Assembly (NCBI RefSeq): GCF_000203795.2
Contig: NW_006281101.1
Span: forward strand, 893,279 to 957,278
From: Batrachochytrium dendrobatidis JAM81
Taxonomy: Eukaryota; Chytridiomycota; Chytridiomycetes; Rhizophydiales
Length of the DNA stretch: 64,000 nt
Direction of reading: 5' to 3'
The position numbers were made by a program, and so were the translations under genes. Of this stretch, positions 39,012 through 50,700 are shown in pieces. The notes under the pieces are model-generated. The model did no database searches. It was not told the DNA's origin and saw nothing but the letters and a program-made list of their open reading frames with translations. How positions within the stretch are numbered: position 1 is the first letter of the stretch; each line of letters opens with the position of its first letter.

Positions 39012-40133
39012 ATGCTCATGTCCTTCTTCTTTACAGTGGTGTTTATAGGATACGCTGTAGTAGCAGGTTTGCGTCGTAAGCTGTTGAGTATTTTGATTGA
39101 TCTCCCACATCCAACCGATACATATACGGCTCATGATATTCTGCGCATTACTCAAAAGCAGGATTTTGTTTTTTGGCACGCAAGGGGCATGGAGTTTGCT
39201 TATTTGAGACTTTTGAGCATCAAACAAATATCTGAAACTCTTGCTAGTATCAAGACTGATTCTCCAGACTTGCTTATGACCAACGTTGCTGAGTTCATGG
39301 ACATGATTGATTTAATTGTGTCGGAGCTCACTGATCGTGTTTCTACAGCTGATCGAGTAGAGACTGTTCTTAAACGTATAGCGTATTTTAAGCAAATGAG
39401 TAAGCTTTCCGATGCTACTTGGGTATACATGGCTTGTCTATTTGCCACTCAACCCATTACCTGGATTCAATATGGCGGATTCAGACAGATTTTGCTTGGA
39501 TTCGAAGCCGAGGCCTATACGCTCATATGGAGAGATATTTCTATGCGTATTGGACTAAAGAATATTCCTACAACATACACAGATATGCAAGAGTATGTAA
39601 ACTCGTTTGAAAAAGAAAACGCTGGCGAAAGTGAACACACTGCAAGGTTTGCCAAATGCGTTATAGACGCTTCGGCTCAATCTGCCTCGGTGATGGCAGG
39701 TAATAGCCAGATCGTAAAGCGTCTTTACCCGATGGCCGTGTCTGTGTATGCGACTGAATCTATGCGACATGTGTTGCATTTGCCTACTCCTCCTGCTTAT
39801 GGAAAAGTATTGTTGTCCACAATGATGTGTGCAACCGCAGTGTTTGTGTCCTATTGCCTAGTTCCTCGAAAAGTCCCTCACATGCGCACAAAGGATGAGG
39901 TCAACACGGATGGCAAGTACGATGTAGCGTATGTCATGTATGGCAGCGGTGCAAGTGTTAAAGGAGGATATTTGATCGAGCGCGTTGGACCTGCAAGCAT
40001 GCTGAGTGATGATGGAATGGGTAAAATATGTGATGGCATTCCCAAGACCGTTCAGGTGGCTATTACTGACAATCCTGAAGAGGTAGATAAGAATGCGCCA
40101 AAGAAACTGGCAGAGGCAGAGGCATCGACGTGA
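39012..40133 (+). CDS. mpaB-type (PF09995) oxygenase-like protein 3, degenerate motif
   Basis: An intronless frame of 373 codons, MLMSFFFTVVFIGYAVVAG (membrane anchor) to ...AEAEAST. It keeps the family outline: GMEFAYLRLLSIKQISETL, MIDLIVSELTDRVSTADR, ATWVYMACLFATQPITWIQYGGFRQIL, LIWRDISMRIGLKNIP and a second hydrophobic patch (LSTMMCATAVFVSYCLV). The RMNHFHSKY block of copy 1 is RIAYFKQMSK, so the histidine is lost, as in copy 2. Loss of introns relative to its neighbours is notable. The stop codon is 18 bp from the right inverted-repeat arm. Confidence 0.7.
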   Translation: MLMSFFFTVVFIGYAVVAGLRRKLLSILIDLPHPTDTYTAHDILRITQKQDFVFWHARGMEFAYLRLLSIKQISETLASIKTDSPDLLMTNVAEFMDMIDLIVSELTDRVSTADRVETVLKRIAYFKQMSKLSDATWVYMACLFATQPITWIQYGGFRQILLGFEAEAYTLIWRDISMRIGLKNIPTTYTDMQEYVNSFEKENAGESEHTARFAKCVIDASAQSASVMAGNSQIVKRLYPMAVSVYATESMRHVLHLPTPPAYGKVLLSTMMCATAVFVSYCLVPRKVPHMRTKDEVNTDGKYDVAYVMYGSGASVKGGYLIERVGPASMLSDDGMGKICDGIPKTVQVAITDNPEEVDKNAPKKLAEAEAST

Positions 40134-40150
40134 TGGATCTTTGATTGATC

Positions 40151-40429
40151 ATGTAACCAAATGCAGTTCAGCTTCAGCTGATGCCAGTAGGAATGGAAAT
40201 GGGAATGGAGAATGAATAAAATGGGAAATTATCAGCAAACATTGTTCTTGATGTTATTTGCAAATATTGATACTGTTCATCTGCTGATTTGAATGACAGG
40301 AATATTCATCAATCGTAAATGCAGTAACAGAACCTGCTTGATATTGTCAGAATATTAAAACATGATGAATGCTGACAATCGCTTTTATCACTCCATTCAT
40401 CCCTTTTGTTCATAATCGTGACAAAATTA
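40151..40429. repeat. 280-bp inverted repeat, right arm
   Basis: Reverse complement of 36936-37215 with only scattered mismatches. Together the arms enclose a 2.9-kb block holding mpaB-like genes 2 and 3. Confidence 0.9.
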
Positions 40430-40479
40430 TCCAGTAATCATTTCATGAAACTGTTTATTATACTTTGACTCTTACCTAG

Positions 40480-40510
40480 TATCCTACTCTGCGTGAATAC
40501 AGCTGTAAAT
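40480..40510. repeat. MITE terminal-repeat fragment upstream of RMD1-like gene
   Basis: TACTCTGCGTGAATACAGCTG is close to the right terminus of the MITE family (core GTGAATACAGCTGTAA). It ends 14 bp before the ATG at 40524. The preceding bases resemble the right-end interiors of copies 3 and 7. Confidence 0.55.
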
Positions 40511-40523
40511 CTGCTGGCCGGAA

Positions 40524-42545
40524 ATGTCAAAACGGACCAACAGCAGGACACCTGCTAATATGGAGGGTAGTAGTAGAGGACAGCAACCATCACAGGGTCG
40601 AACAGTACAGTTTGATATTTCGGAGGGTTATGACGCTCACTCTTCTGCAGACAACATTTATACTACAGGGTTTAGCTCCAACTCATTATCTACAGCAAAT
40701 CCAGGATTACCACCTTCTTTTTATGGGTCAAGTTTTCCTCCAGTATTCCATCAATTAACATCGAATGCTAATGCTCGCAGAAACGAGCAACATGGCCGCA
40801 CTCAGGCTCATGCTGCTCTAGCATCTGGCAATGGTGCAAGTAGTTGGCGCAACTCTCCTACATTGCATAGACCCAATCGACCCAATATTCCTCAACGAAC
40901 AACAAAGATTACTCAAAAACTAGTATTGTTTCCTGACGATTCCAATGCTGGCACTATTGCAGGAGCAGCTATAGGCGATGATGCATTAACTGCCAGAACT
41001 CCTCCAGATGTCAATGCATGGGCAAATACAGATCAAAACATTACAAGTGGTGCAGTATCTGATCCATCCCAGCAGGTTTCTGGTATAATGGCTGGTGTTG
41101 GAGATGCTGCTCGAACTCATGCCGAACGTCAATCCAAAGAAGAACGAACTGGCATTCCTAGAGGTATTTCTCGCCATTTCATGTAGACTTGTTTTTCAGA
41201 GTTTATCTCATTCATGTTCGATATTTAGTTACATGCTACTGCGTTGCAGAGTCATTCAATATGGATGATACCATTGCACTTATTCGGGACGTTCATGGAG
41301 TGATCCCAAAACAGTATGATGAGTGTGTCTACTTTTATTACGAGCCAGGAATGAAATCTCGAGTATTTGGCCAGGCTTCATCTGTAAATGCAGCTGATAC
41401 AAACGATAGGCGCTTGAACCAAAAGTTTACTCCTACACTGCAAGTACACATTGTTTTGTGCATGATGCACCAATTTTTAATAGTTACTGGAAGCTAATTT
41501 GCAACCGGATTTTAAAATAATGTCATGACCTATCTATGTAATTAGCAATCGGCATAATATTCGATCGATTGATCCATCACCACACATGATGCCTGGCATT
41601 TATGCAGATTTCCCAGAACATACACAAACAGATCGGCACACACGATTTCCAGAGTCAAATTCAACCGAGAGCGTGGTTGTATACCCATGGATGAATCGTA
41701 GTGAAGTGTTTATTTTTGATTATGGAGTTGTTGCGTTATGGAACTTTAGCAAAGCAGAAGAGCGACAATTTCTGTCCATCATTCTCAAATTTGGCGTTGG
41801 TCTGCTAAACTCTGATGGTAGTGTGATGTTGCCTATACAAGGTTCATGTCAAACGTGGGGACTAATCTGAATGTGTTGAACTGTTGTATGAATATTCTAG
41901 ATGTCGAGATTGAAGATTTTCATTTCCAATATGATTTAGCAGGCCCGCATCAGCCACGTATCTTCAATGATATGATCACACTTAAAAGTAGCAGTCCATT
42001 GATTAAACTCACTATTTCTCATGGTCTAGCACAGTCTGTTAAACTCTCCCTGTTTGAAAATGCTATGGAAGAGACCATTGATGGTGCGACACCCCTTCCA
42101 CGCATGATGGCCAAGTATGGGCAGGTCAAGATGAGCCGTATTGAGATTATGAAAATTGTTGGACAACTGTTTAGACTCAAGATGAATGTGAATCTTGTTT
42201 CAAATGTTCTCGGTGAGCCCAAGTCTTGTTTGCATTGTTGAATATAGACTGTACACTAATGTGCTGTATACCATAGACACTCCTGAAATTTTCTGGGCTG
42301 AGCCAGAGCTGGAAGGACTGTATAACGCAATACGTGGATATCTAGAGATCTCTCAGCGGGCCAAATTACTCAACTCACGTGCAGATGTGCTATCCGATCT
42401 TTTAGATATGCTATCAGAACATCTCAATTCAAACGAAATGACCTTTATCACATGGGTAGTGATTGTTCTCATTTTCTTTGCAGTTATCATAGCTATTGCA
42501 GAGGTGGTGGTCAAGGTGTATAAGATGCAGGCTGGTATTGAATAA
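40524..42545 (+). CDS. RMD1/RMND1 (DUF155, PF02582) family membrane protein
   Basis: A multi-exon gene, exon 1 being 40524-41163. The N-terminal 130 residues are disordered. The signature RTTKITQKLVLFPDD follows, a hallmark of yeast Rmd1/Rmd8 relatives. Exon 2 (from 41229) continues VTCYCVAESFNMDDTIALI. Later exons give VVVYPWMNRSEVFIFDYGVVALWNFS, VEIEDFHFQYD, IKLTISHGLAQSVKLSLFE, DTPEIFWAEPELEGLYNAIRGYLEISQRAKLLNSR and DVLSDLLDML. The C-terminal membrane helix is FITWVVIVLIFFAVIIAIAEVV. Family members are linked to meiotic nuclear division in yeast, and to mitochondrial translation in the animal RMND1 branch. The exon 2/3 junction is unclear. Confidence 0.88.
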
Positions 42546-42741
42546 ACAAGTCATGTTTAGATTTTAGTCTGACAGGTTATGTTCAAGCAAAAGTTTGAGA
42601 CTATCATCAATTTACTAAAAACAAACATGATACATACCAATGGTGGTTACTGACAATTTCTCATCACTTTGTTGCTAGCTGTAAATAGCTTGATCATATC
42701 TATCATATTGTTTTGAATATCATTGAAAATGTTTATAGTAA

Positions 42742-43107
42742 TCAAGACTTGTTTAGCGATCGGAGTTTGTCCATTTGCGGAGTTTGTGGATCGTGGAATA
42801 ATTGGAATATTTCTCGACGAATTCTATTTGCATAGCCAAATATTGGGTTAGAGGAACACAAGGTATGGTTTGCTTGTGGTCTAAAGCAATAAGACGAGTT
42901 GAAGTGATTTTTCCAATCTAGCCAGGCAAATAGACTCATCCAGCTGAACTCTACGTTTGGAACATTGACAATCAAAACTGTTTCAGGGTATTGCTGACTG
43001 GATGCGGCTATGTTGGCAACGTTTTTTGTGGATTGAAAATACTCCATATGAATTGATTGGATTGCCAGATGTGGCCAAGGAGGCAAGGCTTGGCCACATG
43101 AATTCAT
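42742..43107 (-). CDS. Hypothetical protein, possible terminal exon
   Basis: A 121-codon minus-strand frame, MNSCGQALPPWPHLAIQS to LRSLNKS, with balanced composition and Trp-rich blocks (VEFSWMSLFAWLDWKNHF; FGYANRIRREIFQLF). An in-frame TAG lies directly upstream, inside a CCTGTATAG sequence that could be a splice acceptor. It may therefore be the last exon of a longer gene reaching toward 43258. No family is recognised. Confidence 0.35.
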   Translation of the reverse strand: MNSCGQALPPWPHLAIQSIHMEYFQSTKNVANIAASSQQYPETVLIVNVPNVEFSWMSLFAWLDWKNHFNSSYCFRPQANHTLCSSNPIFGYANRIRREIFQLFHDPQTPQMDKLRSLNKS

Positions 43108-43258
43108 ATGCTATACAGGCTGGTATGAATGTGATGCTAGACGAATAGATACAGCTAGAAAAATAGCAGTGCGGTATGTGGGTTGGTTTTGACAAAAGAT
43201 CAAAGCAGACTAGCATGCGGCAGGGATGAAAACAATGGTTTGAAATACTATTCAGCAT

Positions 43259-43873
43259 TGACTTGGTCGAATGCTTGTAGGTTTCAAACCCACGTTGTAT
43301 TATACAACTGTCAGTAAATTCTAGTATTGTTTCAGACCAAGTGGGCTGCTTATCTTTTGAATTTCAAGCATTTGTCACAGTTTAGATTATCCATATAATT
43401 TTTAAGCATTAAAATTTCCAATTGTTGAATATTATTGCGATGAAGAATAGGAGTAGAATAAGCCGACTTGAGCAAAGTCTTGTCCTTACAGCCCAAGTAC
43501 ACTAACATAATTGTATGATATATCCGGGTCTGGAAATATACTGATAAACTTGACATTCAACTACACCAATAGTACGACAGGATGCTACATTGTACAATGC
43601 AAGATAAATTGGGTGTGACATGATCAGGGACCTTGAATCAAGCAAATTTACGCATTAGGGACGAGCAGCTTTATTTGGGAGAATGGATCGAATATGAAGA
43701 TAGTAGTTGATGATCTGTCAAGAATCCAGCTAGACAGGCCTGTTGACAGTAGTCATGCCAATCCATTGGATACAGAAATATGGTTCTATATGGTTTGATA
43801 TTGGTAACCACTGTGGCAGTGATGTAATCTTGAGAATGGCAAAGCACTAAACACCCTATACGATGATGTCAAT
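43259..43873. other. Region without convincing gene
   Basis: Only short, unconvincing frames on both strands. It may include downstream exons of the small minus-strand gene at 43874-44071. Confidence 0.3.
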
Positions 43874-44071
43874 TTAATAGCTTACATAGCCACCCAAAAC
43901 GCCTGCGGGTTGAGTAAACTTTATAAAGCGAGGGAAACCTTGCACTCGCTCTCGAGCTCGTCGTTTGAGTTTATGAATTGATTGAAGTTTGCTGTTTAAC
44001 AAGGATTCTTTGGTCTGGATCTTCTGCCCATCTTCTGCTGCTCTGAAATATTTTGCTTTGGTGTTGTCCAA
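43874..44071 (-). CDS. Small basic protein, hypothetical
   Basis: MDNTKAKYFRAAEDGQKIQT... through SKLQSIHKLKRRARERVQG to FPRFIKFTQPAGVLGGYVSY. The ending contains GGCTAT|GTAAGC, a good splice donor; splicing to an acceptor about 30 bp further would give an end of GGYGV. The basic helical middle and the Gly-rich end look protein-like. It is divergent from the gene at 44106 with almost no gap. Family unknown. Confidence 0.4.
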   Translation of the reverse strand: MDNTKAKYFRAAEDGQKIQTKESLLNSKLQSIHKLKRRARERVQGFPRFIKFTQPAGVLGGYVSY

Positions 44072-44105
44072 TCAACTTTGCCACATATCTACTCGTATTC
44101 TACTG

Positions 44106-44663
44106 ATGGCTTATTCGCCTCCTGTCATGCCGGGCGATTCATCGCTGTTTGCTCTATCGGATTCATCTCTAGACACATATTCCCTGCAAGAAAAATTAGT
44201 ATTTGGTTTGAGCAATGAGCTGATAACCAATCCCTCTATAGCATGCGAAACATCCTTGAACAAGCCATACTCTAAAATGGACACTCATTTACATTCACCA
44301 CCATTGAGTGAAAGACTGCAGGATGAATCCTGTAGCGAAACCGACGTTGTTCCTGAACTGCTGCCTGGTCTCGAGCTTGATTCCGCCACGCTTGTTTCTA
44401 GCTGCTGTGACAGTTGCATAGACAAGGACTTTCAGATCCCCACTCCACCCTCAATTTCACCTACTTTATCTCCAATAATGTCCCCATTGTCCATTTCTTC
44501 ACTGGCTTCTGAACGCCCCGCTGGTCCAAAAAAGTTTGTTGGGTTTTCAGATATTGTCTCGATTGGATTCACACATGCACGAGAAGAATACGATCGAGCA
44601 ACCGAAGAAATTGCAAAGCTGACCTATCGGGATATGTTAGAGCTTCGTGAGTCTATTATCTGA
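44106..44663 (+). CDS. Ser/Pro-rich protein with conserved C-terminal motif, hypothetical
   Basis: A single exon of 185 codons, MAYSPPVMPGDSSLFALSD to MLELRESII. Most of it is disordered and rich in Ser, Pro and acidic residues. The last 45 residues (KKFVGFSDIVSIGFTHAREE; YDRATEEIAKLTYRDMLELRE) look like a conserved short module, of the kind seen at the ends of fungal regulatory proteins that bind a phosphatase or kinase partner. That role is a guess. No membrane segment. Confidence 0.55.
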   Translation: MAYSPPVMPGDSSLFALSDSSLDTYSLQEKLVFGLSNELITNPSIACETSLNKPYSKMDTHLHSPPLSERLQDESCSETDVVPELLPGLELDSATLVSSCCDSCIDKDFQIPTPPSISPTLSPIMSPLSISSLASERPAGPKKFVGFSDIVSIGFTHAREEYDRATEEIAKLTYRDMLELRESII

Positions 44664-45356
44664 ATCTAAACCTTGTTTTTTTGGTCGAGACTGTGAATTA
44701 ACAAACTTCTCGTGCTGCTTATGTAGTGACTTATCGGGTAGAGATGCGATCCAATAGCTTCAAGATGGCTCAAGGTAACAATTGGATGGTTTGATTGTCC
44801 TATACTCGACTGATTGCTATCAAGCATTCCCTTACTAACTCGAGTGCGTTTATTGACCAATCTACTCTGAAATTAGCATCGGTTTCTGCAAACACCTGAG
44901 TGTAGCCCGTGTTCACATGCAGCCGACTTGATTTGAACATTGATATATCCTTTCGTCAGATATTGTATCTAGGACGTGAACAGCTTGCTGCATTTATACA
45001 TACCCACTTGGCGTGCACATCCATTATTACCATTTCATTTGTTTGCATTCCACTGATCCCTTCCACTTATTCTCAGTTCATCTTCGTTGTTATTTGCATA
45101 TCCAATTCCTTGGCATTTCTATTTGCTTTATTGAAGAGTCGATAATTTGCGATTGTTTTACACAAGCATTATACTTATATTTTACAGTTTAAGATTTGGG
45201 GTTGGGTACATGGGCTATGAACAGTTAATACCAAGCTCGCATCATTAGACTATCATAAGCACAATTCAATATGAGCAGCCCTGTTATCAACGATGTGACC
45301 CTTGGTTTTAAAATTCAATCACTTTCCTTGTCCATCATCAACTACTGCTCAGTCCA
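44664..45356. other. Intergenic region upstream of the zinc transporter gene
   Basis: About 690 bp. One 78-codon hydrophobic frame (44909-45145) starts with GTG and has no support. Otherwise AT-rich sequence without recognised repeats. Confidence 0.4.
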
Positions 45357-47453
45357 ATGGCTTTTACCAAACAGTCTCGTCTGGGTATCCTCACTGTCTT
45401 GGTATCGCTGTTCTTTGCCCTAGAGTTAGTTGTGGGCTACATCACTGGCTCAGTTGCTCTTATCGCTGATGCTTTCCACATGTTGTCCGACTTGTTTTCT
45501 TTAGCTGTTGCTTGGTATGCTATCAAGGTAATCATACTCGGTCAATACAGTCTAGATACTCACAAGTCTCTACAGTGCTAGAATACTATTGGGGTTATTC
45601 CAATTCCAGACAGTCCAATGCCAGTCCTTGATGTCTGTTATTGGACTGTCGGGCTATTCAAGCATTGCTGCATGCGCTGGCTTCTTGCTATCAGCATACT
45701 CTAGCAACTTTGTTTACATCTTTATGGCTGATTGTTGGCTGTCATTATTCTTGTTGGGTTTCTTGGCAATATCTTTAATCTTGCTGCCTCTAAGCAATTC
45801 TCTTTTTATTGCATGATGCTTGCAATCTTACAAAAGCTTTCTAACACGATGGAATATTTCTTGATTTGTTGTTGGGGTTACTTGCACTAGCTGGCTGCAT
45901 ACACTGCATACGACCCTCAATACACGTATGGTCTACAGCGAGCAGAGGTTTTGGGTGCACTTATCAATGGTGTGTCGCTGCTTGCACTGTGCTTTTCCAT
46001 TAGTATCGAGGCCATTCAGCGCTTTTTTGAGCCTGTCCGTAAGTGTTTAATGGCTTTAACAAATCTAAACTATCCCATTGTTACATGTTGGCATATTGAA
46101 AAGTTTATTCATCTTTAATGTGTAGATATTCGTAACCCCTGGCTGGTTGTCATTACCGGTTCTGCTGGATTGGCAATGAACATTTGTGGTTTGTTTTTAT
46201 TCCACGACCACAGTCACCACGGTCATGGTCATGGTCACAGTCATAATCACCAGAGCAGCCATCATAACCACCAACACGCTCATGATGATAGTCATCATAA
46301 TCATGATGATGGATCTGCTCTTTCTCAGACGAGTGTCATGGACAATGTTTCCACTGTGGTTGCCGCTTCATCTCCTATTCCATGCGAGCCTGGCCCTTCG
46401 TCATCCATCTCTCCACAACTCACTCCAAAGATATCTAGGTCTATCCACCCTGCACAAACCCGTGTAGACATTGTTCTTGCCGCAAAGCGTCTTCGACACT
46501 CTTTTGAAGCAGTTGAATTGGGCGAGGATGAGCTATTTGAGGGTAAAGGTGTAGAAGTCAATTTAGAGTCTCAGGGTGATTACGATATGAGTACGGCAAC
46601 ACTTGCACGACCCTCTCACTACAATTTAACCGACCCTTTGGCTGATCATGACAAATGCCCTTTAAAGAGTTCACATTCATACAAAGGACATGATCACCCT
46701 CATTTACCAGATCCTCATATGCACTTGGCAGAAAGCGATGATGATCGTCATTCGCATGAAGGCCATTCTCGTCGAATACTCCATGCAAATGAAAGCGAAA
46801 ACAATCATAGCCATGCACATGGACATGGTCATGGCGATCTCAACATGCATGGCGTGTTTCTCCATGTTCTCGGTGATGCATTAGGATCGATTGGTGTTAT
46901 TATCTCGACTCTCATTATTATCTACGCTGAAGGTGACTGGAAGTACTACATGGATCCTGTCATGTCTCTCATCATCACAGTGCTAATCATTGTCAGCACT
47001 GTTCCATTATGCAAAAGCGCAACATTTATTCTAATGCAAAGCGTACCCAGCACAATGCAAATCGATACACTTCGATCTGAAATCATGACCGTAAAAGGTG
47101 TAATCAGTATTCATGAACTCCATGTTTGGCAATTGTCAGACAGCAAGGCCATTGCATCTGTTCATGTTCTTGTTCGGGATCCAGCCGAATCTAGCATAGA
47201 ACCTCTTCAGCCACCATATATGGAGATTGCATCCATGATTAAAAAGAAACTCCATCTGCATGGTATTCACAGCACCACAATTCAGCCAGAGTTTGTTAGC
47301 AGTAAACATTCCCAGCCAAGCTTTAGTCCAGAAAGTGGAGACGACGATCCCACTGAGCATGACTGCTTTTTGAGTTGTAGGGAAACGTCGTGTGAAACCC
47401 AACGATGCTGTCCGCCATTGCAGTTGAAGATTGTTTCAGATAATTCTTTATAA
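45357..47453 (+). CDS. Zinc/cobalt transporter of the CDF family (ZRC1/COT1-like)
   Basis: Three exons: 45357-45527, about 45890-46038, and about 46126-47453. Six membrane helices are visible. The transport-site motif HMLSD in TM2 (ALIADAFHMLSDLFSLAVAW) and HVLGD in TM5 (FLHVLGDALGSIGVIISTL) supply the His/Asp ligands. Between TM4 and TM5 is a long loop rich in histidine (around HDHSHHGHGHGHSHNH), with a second His cluster just before TM5. The C-terminal domain (VKGVISIHELHVWQLSDSKAIASVHV) is the ferredoxin-like CDF regulatory domain. The tail is Cys-rich (CFLSCRETSCETQRCC). By family it moves Zn2+ or Co2+ into the vacuole in exchange for protons. Intron 1 (about 360 bp) is longer than usual, without a clear MITE. 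Confidence 0.92.
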
Positions 47454-47717
47454 TTAAACAGCGCTTGCTTGGACTTGTTATCTTGCATGCTTACCACTTT
47501 AATCTTTTCTCACATTATTGGTTTATCTCTAAACCCATTTTGCTTGATAGTGGGGTTGCGTGTATAATAGATTCTAGGCTTATCATTTGTTATAATAAAC
47601 TCAGTTTTGGTCAGTTTCTGCAATCACCAAACCAGTCCATGTGAAGTCTTGTGAGAATAAAAGTGTGAGCTTTATTCAACATTTTGAAACTAGATCATCA
47701 TTTAGTAGTGTAGCAAA

Positions 47718-50700
47718 CTAAACAGTGCGACTTTCAACCAGCTCGGCACAAATATTCTGGATCATGTCTGCCAATAGCTTTAATACCCCAGCATGACCAC
47801 ATCTGAGATCAACGTTGACAATCAGTCCTCTTTTTCGTCTGGGTGGGGTTGCACCCATTCCTGGCCCTGCAGCACTTGTGTCTTTGACCAAGGCGGCTAC
47901 GTGCACACCATTCATGACTAAACTCACACCATACATGGATACAGCTCGCGCCGGTGTGGTATGTGTTTCGACAACACCCAGGCAAAGTCGTGCACTAATC
48001 ATTTCAATACAGACATCAAACACAACACTTGATGGGAGCACCATTTGAGTAGAATGAACAAGTGATAAAAGTGGTGGATCGCTCGTAAGCAATTCCACCA
48101 TCCCTGAAGCAGTCATTTCCATCACTGTAGGTGATGTTCTAGAAATCATATTTACTGTAGGCGGGATAGTTAGATCCACCGTATGAGCCATTTTCTTGGC
48201 TAAACTTTCATCCGTCGTGACATATGTATACGCTATTTCCATTGAAATGTCGGGCACTTGAAATTCGAGATGGCTTTCTGTCCGTGTTGCTACAAGATTC
48301 ATTTCGTATTCACAGGGCTGCAGCTGGTTTATACTGACCGCAGATACGGTGTTGACATCACACGTTGAAATTGTAATCGCGGATGTCTCAATGGGTCTAA
48401 TTGCGATTGAAACCATAATGGAAAGTTGAAGTTGAGTAGCCGTTATGTCAGTCAACGGTCCCACATGTTGCCACATGTACATGATTTCAACAAAATCATC
48501 TTCAAAAAACACAATTGGTTCAGTAGATACTCCAATCGCTCCGCTGAGAAGAGCTGATACAGTATGTGTTTCAGTAGTTACTTGAGGAGTTATAGCTTGT
48601 TCTGGTATATGTGCAAGTGATTTTGCTTTGCCAGATTTCTTTTTCTTGTCAGATTCCTCGATATCTCCAGTTTTCTTGGATTTGCTCTTCTTTTTTGATT
48701 TTTTGGTGCCTTTTTCTTCTGCACTCAAAGTAGCATCAACAGCACTTTTCTTTGTCTTCTTCTTTTTTACCGACTTCAATTCTAACTTTTCTAATGATTG
48801 GTCAACTGTATCTGGTAAAGCTTCGTACATCAATCCGGATTTACTATGTCTAGGTGCCCTCTTATCGCTAGTCGAAAATCCAGTGGCGTGAGAAGCAGAA
48901 TTGTTGTCATCGCCAGCCAATGTCAAATCAATGCTCATCACTGCGTATCGATCGGGATCAGTAAGACGAATATGTTCAAGATCTTCAAGTAGATCCTTAT
49001 GTCCTTCATTGTCGCCCATATCAGTTTGAGCATTCCTTGAAGGCAGATCCTCTTCTTGCTTGAGTTGATATGTTTTGGGCGAGGATTGTCCCATGTTGAA
49101 TGCATTTGCCTCGCCACGAATCTGCTCTTCCGTGCGCGATTTGGCAAATAGAGACGTGTATTTTGATGGAGAAGACAATGAGCTTGGTAAGCCGCCAAAA
49201 GCTAAAGGTGATGTATCCAACGATAGCTTTGCAATAGGAATCTTGTCTACATCAATTTTGAGTATATTCGATGATGTGGATTTTGACTGTGTTTCGCTCC
49301 GAGTTAAATAAAATGGATCGTTTTGCTGTTTTTCTTGTCGTCGCTGATGCCGTTCATTCTATAATGATCAAACAGAGCATTGTCAGAATTCAAGTTAAAT
49401 CTAGTTTTCTTGATATAATGCCAGTTTCAAATCAAAGCAAAACCACACCTGTTCAAAACTATGAGTGGGTGACTCTGAAAGCGCCAAAGAGTCTACATCC
49501 GAGTAGTTACTAGATCCATCCAAGTTGAATTCTTCAGCTTCCAATTCAGGCGGGTGAATCCAGGAATCCAAATCAAGCCCTTCTGGTACAACCACTTTTC
49601 CTTGAGACTTGATAGAAACGGGATTGAATTCGCCATCAAAAAGAGTAGGTAAAATCTCTGTCATTCTTGGCATGCCAAAAGTTGTCAAAGGCTGGGTTTC
49701 CTCCCGAGATAAATCTATTTCTTTGATGATGAGCTTAAAAATTTCCAAAACTGTCGACGCCTTTAGATTATACAGCGTCATGATATTAGCAAGTTGGTCT
49801 TGTCATTGATATAAAATCACAATCATGAGCATTTACAGCAATACTCACCCGATCCTGAACTTCCAAATTCGGGCTTGTTGTGAAAAACTCCAGCCGATCG
49901 ATAATCACTCGAATCAATTCTAAACACTCATCCGTCTCTGGTCGCTTTACATCCTTTCCATCAAGATGTCCGCCAATCCATCGAGCATATACTTTTAGCA
50001 AATTATGCAAATATACCGTATGGACCAATGGCGAAAGAGCATTCACTTGAGGCAACAGCATGCTTTTGATGATTTTTTGGGGATCGGAAAGAACATTGCA
50101 GTATTCCCCTACAACCCAAACAGCACCATACAACGCTTCGGTATTATTCGGTTGTTTTGTCACTGTGTCCAAAAGCTCGGTATCCATGACAAGTTTTGCC
50201 AAAGAAGAGACGGCCAAAGGAACAATCTCTGGTACTCTGACACATATTTGTATAAACTGCTCGGAAATGGCGCTGCCTGCATCAATCAAAGGACAATAAG
50301 ACAGGTCAATCAGTACGCTCAAGTACCACTCAAAGTTTGTCACGTTTGCAAAAGTGTCCTTGCTACACATAGTCAATATGCATTGAGCAACAGAATTCCG
50401 GTAAATGTTCTCTTGTTTTCCAAGAGTCCGCTTTGTGCGCCGTTTGGATAGTGCTGTATCAGTTTTAGGAACAAGATGCATCATGAGTTTTTTTACAATA
50501 GCAAAAAGGTGCGTGGGTGTGCTAAGGTTTTGAATAAGCTCTAGTGCACGTTGACGGATACTGTAATCAGGATCTTCAAGACAGCGTAAAATAATTTCAC
50601 GATGCTCGCCAACAGCTGACGGTCGAAGTATAAGAAGCTTGCCAAGAGCATACAGCCCAAGATATTTGAGGTTTTGGTCCGAGTCTTCAAGAAATTTCCG

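Noticed and set aside
44909..45145. Hydrophobic 78-codon frame
   Set aside because: It begins with GTG, has no splice or family support, and resembles random AT-rich translation.
45589..45816. Membrane-like frame in zinc transporter intron 1
   Set aside because: The CDF protein is continuous across exon 1 and exon 2 (YAIK to LAAYTAYDP) without it, and no extra helix is expected there.
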